Shown in pieces: positions 11,009 through 20,605 of a stretch of 64,000 nucleotides of DNA. The notes under the pieces were generated by a model. That model made no database searches, was not told the origin of the DNA, and saw only the letters and a list, made by a program, of their open reading frames with translations. The stretch spans positions 1,686,501-1,750,500 of the forward strand of contig NZ_JAPEPT010000001.1 in assembly GCF_026339995.1 (NCBI RefSeq), in the 5' to 3' direction. Each line of letters starts with the position of its first letter. Position 1 is the first letter of the stretch. A program made the position numbers and the translations under genes. This DNA comes from Streptomyces sp. NBC_01481. GTDB lineage: Bacteria > Actinomycetota > Actinomycetes > Streptomycetales > Streptomycetaceae.

Positions 11009-11130
11009 AGGTGCGGCTCGGCCGCACATTTCAGCCCGTCCGGCGATTGAGGACACGCCCGAAGGGCGTACCGGGGGTCTGGGGGTGAGCCCCCCAGTTA
11101 CGGGAAGGGGCGGGGTGGGGGAGAACCCCC
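10939..11130. repeat. Composite intergenic inverted-repeat element
   Basis: A large imperfect inverted repeat. Its left arm (about 10939-11009) and right arm (about 11032-11120) share complementary stretches such as CCCTTCCCGAACTGGGG / CCCCAGTTACGGGAAGGGG and AAACGCCGGAGGGGCTGAA / TTCAGCCCGTCCGGCGATT. In the middle is a perfect hairpin, GTGCGGC-TCG-GCCGCAC, at 11010-11026. Related pieces lie at 37160-37204, 42507-42809 and 59445-59490. It separates the convergent PH-domain and pgl genes and could terminate both. Confidence 0.7.
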
Positions 11131-11132
11131 GG

Positions 11133-11915
11133 TCAGGGCGACGCCGGCGGGTACAGCCCCCGCGGCAGCCCCGCCGCCGCCGCCGCGTCCAGCAGCCACA
11201 GTGTCCGGCTGCGGCCGTGCGCTCCCGCGGCCGGTGCCTGGACCTCCCCCGCGCCCGAGAGGGCTATCGTCACCGCCTTCGCCTTGTCCTCGCCCGCCGC
11301 CAGCAGCCAGACCTCGCGTGCCGCCCGGATCGCCGGGAGCGTGAGCGAGATACGCGTGGGCGGGGGCTTGGGCGCGCCGTGGACGCCGACCACCGTGCGG
11401 GAGGACTCACGGACCCCGGGCAGCTCGGGGAAGAGCGACGCCACATGCGTGTCAGGGCCGACGCCCAGCATCAGGACGTCGAACGTCGGCACCGGGCCGT
11501 GGTCCTCCGGGCCCGCCGCCGCAGCGAGTTCGGCGGCGTACGCGGCGGCCGCGGCATCCGCGTCGCTGCCGTACGGGCCGTCCGACGCGGGCATCGCGTG
11601 CACCCGCGCCGGATCCACCGGCACGCTGTCGAGCAGGGCCTCACGGGCCTGTGTGACATTGCGCTCCGGGTCGCCCTCCGGGAGGAACCGCTCGTCTCCC
11701 CACCACAGGTCCAGCCGTGGCCAGTCGATCGCGTCCCGGGCCGAGGAGGCCCCGAGCGCGGCCAGCAGGGCGTTGCCGTTGCGGCCGCCCGTCAGGACCA
11801 CCGACGCCGAGCCGCGTGCGGCCTGCGCGTCCACGATCTTGGTGATCAGGCGCGCCGCCGCGGCCTGTGCCATCAGCTCTTTGTCACGGTGGACGACGAG
11901 CTGCGGTGCACTCAC
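11133..11915 (-). CDS. pgl: 6-phosphogluconolactonase
   Basis: Hydrolyses 6-phosphoglucono-lactone in the oxidative pentose-phosphate pathway; 260 aa, of the DevB/SOL type. Motifs are SVVLTGGRNG near the N-terminus, WWGDERFLPEGDPERN, and the late GVGPDTHVASLFP that holds the catalytic histidine. The GTG start overlaps the opcA stop as GTGA, so it is translationally coupled and last in the tkt-tal-zwf-opcA-pgl operon. Its 3' end abuts the repeat element at 10939-11130. Confidence 0.95.
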   Translation of the reverse strand: MSAPQLVVHRDKELMAQAAAARLITKIVDAQAARGSASVVLTGGRNGNALLAALGASSARDAIDWPRLDLWWGDERFLPEGDPERNVTQAREALLDSVPVDPARVHAMPASDGPYGSDADAAAAAYAAELAAAAGPEDHGPVPTFDVLMLGVGPDTHVASLFPELPGVRESSRTVVGVHGAPKPPPTRISLTLPAIRAAREVWLLAAGEDKAKAVTIALSGAGEVQAPAAGAHGRSRTLWLLDAAAAAGLPRGLYPPASP

Positions 11916-12937
11916 TTCGCGGCCGCCTTCTTGGCCCCGGCTGCCTTCTTCGCGGGTGCGGAATTCTCGGCGGACTTGGCTGACTTGGGCGCGTCGGCCG
12001 CGTCGTCATCCCCGTCGGCCAGCCGGTGGACGCCGAACCGCAGCGCCGAGGCGTAGGTGTCGTCCGGGTCGAGCCGCCGCAGTTCCTCCGCGATCAGCTC
12101 GGCCGTGTCGCGCCGCTTGAGCGCCACCGCCCGGTCCGGCTGCCCTTCGATGGACAGCGTCGCGAGCGAGCCGTCCGCCCGGTCCAGCACGATCTGCCCG
12201 GTGCTGGTCTCCATCCGTACGGCCGTGAGGCCCGGACCGGCGGACTGCGACCGCTTCACCGGTACGTGCAGCCGGTCGGCCAGCCACATGGCGAGCAGCT
12301 CGCAGCTCGGGTTGAACTCCTCGCCCTCCACCTCGACCGATGTGACCTCGCACATCACCTGGTCCAGGGCGGCCGCGAGCATGGAGCGCCACGGCGTGAT
12401 CCTGGTCCAGGAAAGATCGGTGTCGCCCGGGGTGTAGGCCTCGGCGCGGGCGGTCAGTTCGTGTACCGGCTGCTCGGAGGCGTACGTGTCCGTGACGCGG
12501 CGCTGCGCCAGCGTGCCCAGCGGGTCGTTGGACGGGTCGCTCGGCGAGTTCACCGGCCACCAGGCTACGACTGGTGCGTCGGGCAGCAGCAGCGGCAGGA
12601 CCACCGACTGGGCGTGGTTGACCACCTCGCCGTACAGCCGCAGCACCACCGTCTCGCCGGTGCCCGCGTCCGCGCCGACGCGCACCTCGGCGTCCAGGCG
12701 GGCCTTGGCCCGGTCGCGCGGCGAGCGCGAGACGCGCTTGATGACGACGAGGGTGCGCGAAGGGTGTTCGCGCGAGGCCTCGTTGGCGGCCTTCAGTGCG
12801 TCGTAGGCGTTCTCCTCGTCGGTGACGATGACGAGGGTGAGCACCATGCCGACGGCCGGGGTGCCGATCGCCCGGCGCCCCTGCACCAGGGCCTTGTTGA
12901 TCTTGCTGGAGGTGGTGTCCGTAAGGTCGATCTTCAT
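11912..12937 (-). CDS. opcA: Glucose-6-phosphate dehydrogenase assembly protein OpcA
   Basis: OpcA is the actinobacterial/cyanobacterial helper that activates or assembles glucose-6-phosphate dehydrogenase. The product is 341 aa and begins MKIDLTDTTSSKINKAL; it contains LTLVIVTDEEN, PDAPVVAWWPVNSPSDPSNDPLG and DLSWTRITPWRSMLAAALD, all characteristic. The tail is Ala/Lys-rich (AKKAAGAKKAAAK). The ATG at 12937 overlaps the zwf stop (ATGA), which fixes the start. Its place between zwf and pgl is conserved. Confidence 0.96.
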   Translation of the reverse strand: MKIDLTDTTSSKINKALVQGRRAIGTPAVGMVLTLVIVTDEENAYDALKAANEASREHPSRTLVVIKRVSRSPRDRAKARLDAEVRVGADAGTGETVVLRLYGEVVNHAQSVVLPLLLPDAPVVAWWPVNSPSDPSNDPLGTLAQRRVTDTYASEQPVHELTARAEAYTPGDTDLSWTRITPWRSMLAAALDQVMCEVTSVEVEGEEFNPSCELLAMWLADRLHVPVKRSQSAGPGLTAVRMETSTGQIVLDRADGSLATLSIEGQPDRAVALKRRDTAELIAEELRRLDPDDTYASALRFGVHRLADGDDDAADAPKSAKSAENSAPAKKAAGAKKAAAK

Positions 12938-14466
12938 GGCCGACGCCAGCTCCGTCCGTCTCGTGCGAGCATTTCGTCCGCCTCGACCGGGCCCCATGTA
13001 CCGGCCTGGTACTGCGGAGGCTTGCCGTGCTTGTCCCAGAACTGCTCGATCGGGTCGAGGATCTTCCAGGAGAGCTCGACCTCGGCGAGCCTCGGGAAGA
13101 GGTTGGAGTCGCCGAGCAGGACGTCGAGGATGAGGCGCTCGTACGCCTCGGGGCTTGATTCGGTGAAGGACTCGCCGTACGCGAAGTCCATCGAGACGTC
13201 CCGGACCTCCATCGAGGTGCCCGGCACCTTCGAGCCGAACCGCATGGTCACACCCTCGTCCGGCTGGACCCGGATCACCAGGGCGTTCTGCCCCAGCTCC
13301 TCGGTGGCCGTGTGGTCGAAGGGGGAATGCGGGGCGCGCTGGAAGATCACCGCGATCTCGGTGACCCGGCGGCCGAGCCGCTTGCCCGTACGGAGATAGA
13401 ACGGGACGCCCGCCCAACGGCGGTTGTCGATCTCCAGCTTGATGGCCGCGTACGTGTCGGTCTTCGACTTGGGGTCGATGCCGTCTTCCTGGAGATAGCC
13501 GACGGCCTTCTCGCCGCCCTGCCAGCCCGCGGCGTACTGTGCGCGCACCGTGCCGGTGCCCAGGTCCCTGGGCAACTTGACCGCGCCGAGCACCTTGGTC
13601 TTCTCGGCCGCCAGCGCGTCCGCGTCGAAGGAGGCGGGCTCCTCCATCGCGGTCAGCGCGAGCAGTTGGAGCAGGTGGTTCTGGATGACGTCACGGGCGG
13701 CGCCGATGCCGTCGTAGTAGCCGGCGCGGCCGCCGATGCCGATGTCCTCGGCCATGGTGATCTGGACATGGTCGACGTAGGAGCGGTTCCAGATCGGCTC
13801 GAAGAGCGTGTTGGCGAAGCGCAGCGCCAGGATGTTCTGGACCGTCTCCTTGCCGAGGTAGTGGTCGATCCGGAAGACCTCGTTGGCCGGGAAGACTTCG
13901 TGCACCACCTGGTTGAGCTCCATGGCGGAGACCAGGTCGTGGCCGAAGGGCTTCTCGATGACCGCGCGGCGCCAGGAGCCGTCCGTCTGGTCGGCCAGAC
14001 CGTGCTTCTTGAGCTGCTGGACGACCTTGGGGAAGAACTTCGGCGGCACGGAGAGGTAGAAGGCGAAATTGCCGCCGGTGCCCTGAACCTTGTCGAGGTC
14101 CTCGATGGTGGACTTCAGCGTCTCGAAGGCGTCGTCGTCGTCGAAGTCGCCCTGGACGAAGCGCATCCCCTGGATGAGCTGCTGCCAGACCTCCTCGCGG
14201 AACGGCGTACGGGCGTGGGCCTTGACGGCGTCGTGGACCTCCTGGGCGAAGTCCTCGTGCTGCCACTCGCGGCGGGCGAAGCCGACGAGCGAGAAGCCCG
14301 GCGGCAGCAGGCCGCGATTGGCAAGGTCATAGATGGCAGGCATCAACTTTTTACGTGACAAATCGCCCGTAACGCCAAAGATGACCAGGCCCGACGGCCC
14401 CGCGATACGCGGGAGCCGTCGGTCTGCGGCGTCACGGAGCGGGTTGGCTCCGCCAGTACCGGACAA
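12934..14466 (-). CDS. zwf: Glucose-6-phosphate 1-dehydrogenase
   Basis: Oxidises glucose 6-phosphate to the lactone, giving NADPH; 510 aa. The nucleotide-binding GVTGDLSRKKL lies near residue 30, and the substrate/catalytic motif RIDHYLGKETVQNI is intact. The start is a TTG at 14466: it is 5 nt after the tal stop, has GGAGG 10 nt upstream, and gives a N-terminus (NPLRDAADRRLPRIAGPSG) like that of relatives. It overlaps opcA by 4 nt. Dependence on OpcA is inferred from family and position. Confidence 0.96.
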   Translation of the reverse strand: MSGTGGANPLRDAADRRLPRIAGPSGLVIFGVTGDLSRKKLMPAIYDLANRGLLPPGFSLVGFARREWQHEDFAQEVHDAVKAHARTPFREEVWQQLIQGMRFVQGDFDDDDAFETLKSTIEDLDKVQGTGGNFAFYLSVPPKFFPKVVQQLKKHGLADQTDGSWRRAVIEKPFGHDLVSAMELNQVVHEVFPANEVFRIDHYLGKETVQNILALRFANTLFEPIWNRSYVDHVQITMAEDIGIGGRAGYYDGIGAARDVIQNHLLQLLALTAMEEPASFDADALAAEKTKVLGAVKLPRDLGTGTVRAQYAAGWQGGEKAVGYLQEDGIDPKSKTDTYAAIKLEIDNRRWAGVPFYLRTGKRLGRRVTEIAVIFQRAPHSPFDHTATEELGQNALVIRVQPDEGVTMRFGSKVPGTSMEVRDVSMDFAYGESFTESSPEAYERLILDVLLGDSNLFPRLAEVELSWKILDPIEQFWDKHGKPPQYQAGTWGPVEADEMLARDGRSWRRP

Positions 14467-14471
14467 GGTGG

Positions 14472-15590
14472 TCAGCCCTCCGAAGGAGCGAGGCGCTTGA
14501 GCTCGGCCTCGGTCGACTTGAGCAGGTCGTTCCAGGACACGGCGAACTTGTCGACACCCTCGTCCTCGAGGACCTGGACGACATCGTCGTAGGAGATCCC
14601 GAGCTTCGCGACCGCGTCGAGGTCGGCACGCGCCTGCTCGTAGGTGCCGCGCACGGTGTCACCCGTGATCTCGCCGTGGTCGGCGGTGGCGTCGAGGGTG
14701 GCCTCCGGCATGGTGTTCACCGTGCCGGGCGCGACCAGGTCGTCGACGTACAGCGTGTCCTTGTACGCCGGGTCCTTGACGCCGGTCGAGGCCCACAGCG
14801 GACGCTGCTTATTGGCCCGCGCCTTGTCGAGCGCGGCCCAGCGGTCCGACGAGAAGACCTCCTCGTACGCCTCGTACGCCAGACGGGCGTTCGCGACGGC
14901 CGCCTTTCCGCGGGCCTCCTTGGCCTCGGGCGTGCCCAGGGCGTCCAGACGCTTGTCGATCTCGGTGTCCACGCGGGACACGAAGAAGGAGGCGACGGAC
15001 TGGATCTTGGACAGGTCCAGGCCGGCGGCCTTGGCCTTCTCCAGACCGGCCAGGTAGGCGTCCATGACCTCGCGGTAGCGCTCCAGCGAGAAGATCAGCG
15101 TGACATTGACGCTGATGCCCTTGCCGATGACCTCGGTGATCGCCGGCAGGCCGGCCTTCGTCGCCGGGATCTTGATGAGGGTGTTGGGACGGTCCACCAG
15201 CCAGGCGAGCTGCTTGGCCTCGGCGATGGTCGCCGGGGTGTTGTGCGCCAGGCGCGGGTCGACCTCGATGGAGACCCGGCCGTCCTGGCCGCCGGTGGCG
15301 TCGAAGACCGGGCGCAGGATGTCGGCGGCGTCGCGGACGTCCGCCGTCGTGATCATGCGTACGGCTTCCTCGACGGTCACCTTGCGCACGGCGAGGTCGG
15401 TGAGCTGCTGCTCGTAACCGTCACCGTGCGAGATCGCCTTCTGGAAGATCGACGGGTTGGTGGTGACGCCCACGACGTGCTGCTGGTCGATCAGTTCGGC
15501 GAGATTGCCGGACGTGATCCGCTTGCGGGACAGGTCGTCGAGCCAGATCGCGACGCCTTCGTCGGAGAGGCGCTTGAGTGCGTCTGTCAT
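14472..15590 (-). CDS. tal: Transaldolase
   Basis: Moves a dihydroxyacetone unit between sugar phosphates in the non-oxidative pentose-phosphate pathway; 372 aa, the size of the actinobacterial Tal type. The Schiff-base lysine is Lys140 in [24 protein letters not shown] is the other signature. The ATG at 15590 gives the usual N-terminus [19 protein letters not shown]. It lies 34 bp after tkt and 5 bp before zwf, in one operon. Confidence 0.97.
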   Translation of the reverse strand: MTDALKRLSDEGVAIWLDDLSRKRITSGNLAELIDQQHVVGVTTNPSIFQKAISHGDGYEQQLTDLAVRKVTVEEAVRMITTADVRDAADILRPVFDATGGQDGRVSIEVDPRLAHNTPATIAEAKQLAWLVDRPNTLIKIPATKAGLPAITEVIGKGISVNVTLIFSLERYREVMDAYLAGLEKAKAAGLDLSKIQSVASFFVSRVDTEIDKRLDALGTPEAKEARGKAAVANARLAYEAYEEVFSSDRWAALDKARANKQRPLWASTGVKDPAYKDTLYVDDLVAPGTVNTMPEATLDATADHGEITGDTVRGTYEQARADLDAVAKLGISYDDVVQVLEDEGVDKFAVSWNDLLKSTEAELKRLAPSEG

Positions 15591-15624
15591 GAGAGTTGCA
15601 TCTCCTACTTGTCGTATACGGGCG

Positions 15625-17730
15625 TCAGCGCGCCGCGGCCTCAAGCCCACTAACAAATTCAAGCGAGTCCCGCGCGGCGGCGGCCACCGCGTCGCCAGTG
15701 AAGCCGAACTCACGGAAGAGAACCTTGCCGTCGGCCGAAGCGCCGAAGTGCTCCAGCGAAACGATGCGACCGGCGTCACCGACGAAACGGTGCCAGGTCA
15801 GACCGATTCCTGCCTCGACCGCCACGCGCGCCTTCACGGCCGGCGGCAGCACCGAGTCGCGGTACTGCTGGTCCTGCTGCTCGAACCACTCGACGCACGG
15901 CATCGAGACGACCCGGGTCGGGATGCCCGCGGCCTGCAACTGCTCGCGCGCCTCGACGGCGAGCTGCACCTCGGAGCCGGTACCGATGAGGACCACCTCG
16001 GGCTTGCCGCCCTCGGCGTCGAACATCACGTAACCGCCCTTGGCGGCTTCCTCGTTGCGCTCGTATGTGGGCACACCCTGGCGCGTCAGCGCGAGGCCGT
16101 GCGGGGCGCCGACGCCGAACTCCTTGGTGTAGCGCTTGAGGATCTCGCGCCAGGCGATCGCGGTCTCGTTCGCGTCGGCCGGGCGGACGACGTTCAGGCC
16201 CGGGATGGCGCGCAGCGAGGCCAGGTGCTCGATGGGCTGGTGGGTCGGGCCGTCCTCGCCGAGGCCGATCGAGTCGTGCGTCCACACATGCGTCACGGGC
16301 AGGTGCATCAGCGCGGCGAGCCGTACGGCATTGCGCATGTAGTCGGAGAACACCAGGAAAGTGCCGCCGTAGATACGGGTGTTGCCGTGCAGCGCGATGC
16401 CGTTCATGGTCGCGGCCATGGCGTGCTCGCGGATGCCGAAGTGGATCGTGCGGCCGTACTTGTCCGCGCCCGGCAGAGGGTTGCCGTCGGGCAGGAACGA
16501 GGACGTCTTGTCGATCGTGGTGTTGTTCGAGCCCGCCAGGTCGGCGGAGCCGCCCCACAGCTCGGGGATGACCGCGCCCAGCGCCTGGAGGATCTTGCCG
16601 GAGGCGGCGCGGGTGGCGACACCCTTGCCGGTCTCGAACTCCGGCAGCTTCTCCTCCCAGCCGGCGGGCAGCTCGCCCGCGCGGATCCGGTCGAACTCGG
16701 CGGCGCGCTGCGGGTTGGCGGTACGCCACGCGGCGAAGGTCTTCTCCCACTCGCCCCGCGCCTCACGGCCGCGGTCGAGCGCCTCACGGGTGTGCGCGAG
16801 GACGGCCTCGGAGACCTCGAAGCTCTTGTCCGGGGCGAAGCCCAGGACGCGCTTGGTGGCCGCGACCTCCTCGTCGCCGAGCGCCGAGCCGTGCGCGGCC
16901 TCGGTGTTCTGCGCGTGCGGGGCGGGCCAGGCGATGATCGAGCGGGCAGCGATGAAGGAGGGGCGCTCCGTCTCGGCCTGCGCCGCCTTCAGGGCCCGGT
17001 AGAGACCTGCCGGGTCGAGGTCGCCGCTCGGCAGCTGCTCGACGCGCTGGACGTGCCAGCCGTACGCCTCGTACCGCTTGAGGGTGTCCTCGGAGACGGC
17101 CGTCTCCGTGTCGCCCTCGATGGAGATGTGGTTGTCGTCCCACAGCAGCACCAGGTTGCCCAGCTTCTGGTGCCCGGCCAGCGAGGACGCCTCCGCGGAG
17201 ATGCCCTCCTGGAGGCAGCCGTCACCGGCGATGGCCCAGATGGTGTGGTCGAACGGGGAGGTGCCCGCAGCGGCGTCCGGGTCGAACATGCCGCGCTCGT
17301 AGCGGGAGGCCATGGCCATGCCCACCGCGTTGGCGACACCCTGGCCGAGCGGGCCGGTCGTCGTCTCGACGCCCGTCGTGTGCCCGTACTCCGGGTGGCC
17401 CGGGGTCTTGGAGCCCCAGGACCTGAAGGCCTTCAGGTCCTCGAGCTCCAGGCCGTACCCGGCCAGGTAGAGCTGGATGTAGAGCGTCAGCGACGAGTGC
17501 CCGGCGGACAGCACGAAGCGGTCGCGGCCGGTCCAGTCCGCGTCGGCGGGGTCGTGCCGCATCAGCTTCTGGAACAGCACGTACGCGGCGGGCGCGAGGC
17601 TCATGGCCGTACCGGGGTGGCCGTTGCCGACCTTCTGTACGGAATCCATGGCCAGGACGCGGACGGTATCGACGGCCCGCTGGTCCAGATCGGTCCACTC
17701 GAGGTCTGTGGTGGTCGGCTTGGTGCTCAC
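15625..17730 (-). CDS. tkt: Transketolase
   Basis: Thiamine-diphosphate enzyme transferring two-carbon units in the non-oxidative pentose-phosphate pathway; 701 aa. Visible sites are [15 protein letters not shown], the Mg/ThDP motif [23 protein letters not shown]...NLVLLWDDN, and the C-terminal [20 protein letters not shown]. The GTG start is preceded by GAGAGGAG about 12 nt away. It is the first gene of the tkt-tal-zwf-opcA-pgl operon and diverges from ctaB. Confidence 0.97.
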   Translation of the reverse strand: MSTKPTTTDLEWTDLDQRAVDTVRVLAMDSVQKVGNGHPGTAMSLAPAAYVLFQKLMRHDPADADWTGRDRFVLSAGHSSLTLYIQLYLAGYGLELEDLKAFRSWGSKTPGHPEYGHTTGVETTTGPLGQGVANAVGMAMASRYERGMFDPDAAAGTSPFDHTIWAIAGDGCLQEGISAEASSLAGHQKLGNLVLLWDDNHISIEGDTETAVSEDTLKRYEAYGWHVQRVEQLPSGDLDPAGLYRALKAAQAETERPSFIAARSIIAWPAPHAQNTEAAHGSALGDEEVAATKRVLGFAPDKSFEVSEAVLAHTREALDRGREARGEWEKTFAAWRTANPQRAAEFDRIRAGELPAGWEEKLPEFETGKGVATRAASGKILQALGAVIPELWGGSADLAGSNNTTIDKTSSFLPDGNPLPGADKYGRTIHFGIREHAMAATMNGIALHGNTRIYGGTFLVFSDYMRNAVRLAALMHLPVTHVWTHDSIGLGEDGPTHQPIEHLASLRAIPGLNVVRPADANETAIAWREILKRYTKEFGVGAPHGLALTRQGVPTYERNEEAAKGGYVMFDAEGGKPEVVLIGTGSEVQLAVEAREQLQAAGIPTRVVSMPCVEWFEQQDQQYRDSVLPPAVKARVAVEAGIGLTWHRFVGDAGRIVSLEHFGASADGKVLFREFGFTGDAVAAAARDSLEFVSGLEAAAR

Positions 17731-18082
17731 CCTGGGTCAGGGCTCCTCTCCACATGTTCGTATCCCGGTGACGACGGAAGCACCGGGCTTGCGGCCGCCC
17801 GGTCTCAGGACCCGTGGCGTCGCGATGTCGAGCCTACCCCCGGAGCAACGCCCGGCTTTTCGAGTGCTCGCCATTCAAAACGCCGGACACAGCCAGGGTG
17901 CCGCGACAGCCGGGTCCCCGCCTGTCGGCGATGTATACGCGCGCCGCCCGGTCACCGCTCAACACGAGGCCACCCCCGCGAAGATCGGTGTCTGGGCAAC
18001 GTCTAGAGTGGCGTGGTACGCGCAAGTCTTTACCGGTCTTCACTCCGGGAGCTTGCTGGGATTTTCTCTGTCAGGGGTGTGC
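17731..18082. other. Divergent tkt-ctaB intergenic region
   Basis: This 352-bp spacer holds no credible gene; open frames through it lack coding character. It must carry the promoters of tkt (minus) and ctaB (plus). A TAGAGT hexamer at 18004-18009 could be a -10 box for ctaB, and AGGGG at 18073-18077 is its RBS. I saw no clear -35 box or operator. Confidence 0.4.
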
Positions 18083-19030
18083 GTGACGGCCGTCGAGTCC
18101 CGACCCGCAGGGGTCGTCTTGACTCCCAGCCCGGGGGGCCATCGGCCGTTCGGGGCCCGCGTCAAGGCATTCGTGGCGCTGACCAAGCCGCGGATCATCG
18201 AACTGCTGCTGATCACCACCGTTCCGGTGATGTTCCTGGCCGCGCAGGATGTGCCCGACCTCTGGCTCGTGCTCACGACGTGCATCGGCGGCTACCTGTC
18301 CGCGGGTGGCGCCAACGCGCTGAACATGTACATCGACCGCGACATCGACGCGCTGATGGACCGCACGAACCAGCGCCCGCTGGTCACCGGAATGGTGTCG
18401 CCGCGCGAGGGCCTGGTCTTCGGCCTCGTACTCGCCGTCGTCTCCACGCTCTGGTTCGGGCTGCTGGTCAACTGGCTGTCCGCCGCCCTGTCGCTCGGCG
18501 CCCTGCTCTTCTACGTCATCGTCTACACGATGATCCTCAAGCGCCGCACCGCACAGAACATCGTCTGGGGCGGCATCGCGGGCTGCATGCCGGTCCTCAT
18601 CGGCTGGTCCGCCGTCACCAACTCGATGTCGTGGGCCGCGGTCATCCTCTTCCTCGTCATCTTCTTCTGGACGCCGCCGCACTACTGGCCGCTGTCGATG
18701 AAGGTCAAGGAGGACTACGCGCGCGTGGGCGTTCCGATGCTCCCCGTCGTCGCCTCCAACCGGGTCGTCGCCCGCCAGATCGTCTTCTACAGCTGGGTGA
18801 TGGTCGCGGTCTCGCTGCTGCTCACGCCGCTCGGCTACACCGGCTGGTTCTACACCGCGGTGGCGCTGGTGTCGGGCGGCTGGTGGCTGTGGGAGGCGCA
18901 CTCCCTGCAGAACCGTGCCAAGGCGGGCGAGACGGGCGGCAAGCTCAAGGAGATGCGGCTCTTCCACTGGTCCATCACCTATGTGTCGCTGCTCTTCGTC
19001 GCCGTCGCGATCGACCCCTTCCTGAGCTGA
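18083..19030 (+). CDS. ctaB: Protoheme IX farnesyltransferase (heme O synthase)
   Basis: Adds the farnesyl tail to heme B to make heme O for cytochrome oxidase; 315 aa integral membrane protein of the UbiA family with about nine membrane segments. The prenyl-diphosphate site [21 protein letters not shown] is present. The GTG at 18083 is chosen because AGGGG lies about 5 nt upstream and the protein then begins VTAVESRP before the conserved [17 protein letters not shown]. The partner enzyme CtaA is encoded nearby on the other strand. A 12-bp hairpin follows. Confidence 0.96.
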   Translation: MTAVESRPAGVVLTPSPGGHRPFGARVKAFVALTKPRIIELLLITTVPVMFLAAQDVPDLWLVLTTCIGGYLSAGGANALNMYIDRDIDALMDRTNQRPLVTGMVSPREGLVFGLVLAVVSTLWFGLLVNWLSAALSLGALLFYVIVYTMILKRRTAQNIVWGGIAGCMPVLIGWSAVTNSMSWAAVILFLVIFFWTPPHYWPLSMKVKEDYARVGVPMLPVVASNRVVARQIVFYSWVMVAVSLLLTPLGYTGWFYTAVALVSGGWWLWEAHSLQNRAKAGETGGKLKEMRLFHWSITYVSLLFVAVAIDPFLS

Positions 19031-19042
19031 GCTCGACCTTCC

Positions 19043-19080
19043 GACGGGCGGGGCAGTGGCCAAGGCCAGCCCCGCCCGTC
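19043..19080 (+). terminator. Hairpin after ctaB
   Basis: GACGGGCGGGGC at 19043-19054 and GCCCCGCCCGTC at 19069-19080 are perfect inverted repeats, and TGGCC/GGCCA inside them continues the stem after a 2-nt bulge. There is no T-run, as is common for streptomycete hairpin terminators. Confidence 0.7.
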
Positions 19081-19094
19081 ACCTGCCCGCCGAG

Positions 19095-19106
19095 TAGCAT
19101 TGCGGC
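19095..19106 (+). promoter_or_regulatory. Leaderless -10 box for the 19107 gene
   Basis: TAGCAT at 19095-19100 fits TANNNT and ends 6 nt before the ATG, so transcription would start on the A of the start codon. No RBS is present, which agrees with a leaderless mRNA. The -35 is not evident. Confidence 0.45.
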
Positions 19107-19436
19107 ATGGCAGACACCAAGCAGGCGAAGCAGGCAGAGCGCAGGGCGGCCAGGCTCGCCAAGCAGATCGGCGCGTTCTCCAAGGCGCACGGCGGCGCCG
19201 AGGGGCAGCTCGCCTACATGGGCCAGATGGGCACCCGCATCGTGCTCGTCGGCGAGGACGGCGGCTGGGGCGACCTCGTCGCGCCGAACCACTCCGTCGC
19301 CGAGGCCGCGGCCGAGAAGGCCGGGATCACGCTGCACGAGTCGTTCGACGGCGAGTTCGCCGCGAAGGTCCGCACCGGTCCGTACGAGTGGAGCCGGATG
19401 GCAGGCATCCAGCTCGGCGGTCCGTCCAACGGCTGA
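19107..19436 (+). CDS. Small conserved hypothetical protein
   Basis: A 109-aa soluble protein with a lysine/arginine-rich N-terminal helix (MADTKQAKQAERRAARLAK) followed by an alpha/beta region. I do not recognise a family with a known role. Codon use matches the neighbours and the gene seems real: it follows the ctaB terminator and has its own leaderless-type -10 box. Its place between ctaB and an amidohydrolase gives no functional hint. Confidence 0.65.
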   Translation: MADTKQAKQAERRAARLAKQIGAFSKAHGGAEGQLAYMGQMGTRIVLVGEDGGWGDLVAPNHSVAEAAAEKAGITLHESFDGEFAAKVRTGPYEWSRMAGIQLGGPSNG

Positions 19437-19501
19437 GCAACACCTCGTCGGGGTGTCACCCGTTAGGTCTGTGGAAACACGGTCCATGACTGGGAGCCCG
19501 G

Positions 19502-20605
19502 ATGATCGACACCCCGACCCTCGTGGACCAGTACTGCCACGGCGTGCTCCGCACCGAGCTGGGCCTCGGCACCTTCGAGGCGCACCTGGGCAGGACCGCC
19601 GGGCCGCCCGCACCCGGCACCACGTTCTTCGACACCCAGACCGGCTTCGCGGTGCGGCGCTGGTGCCCGCCGCTGCTCGGTCTTGAGCCGCACTGCCCGC
19701 CCGCCCACTATCTCGCCCGCCGCCGCGAGCTGGGGGTGCTGGAGGCGGGCAGACGCCTGCTGAGAGGCAGCGGGATCTCCACCTATCTGGTGGACACGGG
19801 ACTGCCCGGGGATCTCACCGGGCCGCCCGAGATCGCCGCCGCGGGCGCGGCCGAGGCGCGGGAGATCGTGCGCCTCGAACTGCTCGCGGAACAGGTCGCC
19901 GACACCTCCGGCACCGTCGACAGCTTCCTCGCGAACCTCGCCGAGGCCGTGCACGGGGCCGCCGCCTCCGCCGTCGCCTTCACCTCGGTCGCGGCCGTCG
20001 GGCACGGGCTCGCCCTGGCCCCGGAGCCGCCGGGCCCGGGGGAGGTGCGCGGGGCCGCAGGGCGCTGGCTGGCCGGACGGCAGGTCGGCGGCAGGCTCAC
20101 CGATCCGGTGCTGGTGCGGCATCTGCTGTGGATCGCGGTCGCCTCGGGACTGCCGCTCCAGCTGCATGTCGGCGTGGAGGACCCGATGCTGATGACCGGC
20201 TTCGCGGCCGCCTCGGCGGGTCTCGGCACCGATCTGGTGCTGCTGCACGGCTATCCGTACCACCGTCACGCCGCACATCTGGCGAGCGTGTTCCCGCATG
20301 TGTACGCCGATCTGGGGCCCGCCCTCGTGCATACGGGGGCGCGGGCGGCGGCCGTGCTCGCGGAGATCCTGGAACTCGCGCCGTTCGGGAAGCTGCTCTT
20401 CTCCAGCGGCGCGCGCGGGCTGCCCGAACTGCATGTGGTGGGCGCGCGGATCTTCAAGGAGGCGCTGGCGCGGGTGCTCGACGGCTGGGTCGGCGACGGC
20501 GCCTGGTCCCGTACGGACGCGGACCGGGTCGCCGGGATGATCGCGGCGGGCAATGCCCGCCGCGTCTACGGACTGTCGGACAACGCGCTGTCAGGCATGC
20601 GATAG
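19502..20605 (+). CDS. Amidohydrolase-family protein
   Basis: A 367-aa TIM-barrel metal-dependent hydrolase of the amidohydrolase_2 type. The N-terminus has DQYCHGV in place of the usual His-x-His, the middle has LPLQLHVGVEDP (metal-binding His), then LLHGYPYHRHAAHLASVFPHVYADLGP and LLFSSGARGLPELHVVGAR, where an Asp is expected near SSGA. The replaced HxH suggests altered metal binding or a one-metal site. RBS GGGAG lies 8 nt before the ATG. Its end overlaps the convergent ctaA by 15 bp. Substrate unknown. Confidence 0.75.
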   Translation: MIDTPTLVDQYCHGVLRTELGLGTFEAHLGRTAGPPAPGTTFFDTQTGFAVRRWCPPLLGLEPHCPPAHYLARRRELGVLEAGRRLLRGSGISTYLVDTGLPGDLTGPPEIAAAGAAEAREIVRLELLAEQVADTSGTVDSFLANLAEAVHGAAASAVAFTSVAAVGHGLALAPEPPGPGEVRGAAGRWLAGRQVGGRLTDPVLVRHLLWIAVASGLPLQLHVGVEDPMLMTGFAAASAGLGTDLVLLHGYPYHRHAAHLASVFPHVYADLGPALVHTGARAAAVLAEILELAPFGKLLFSSGARGLPELHVVGARIFKEALARVLDGWVGDGAWSRTDADRVAGMIAAGNARRVYGLSDNALSGMR

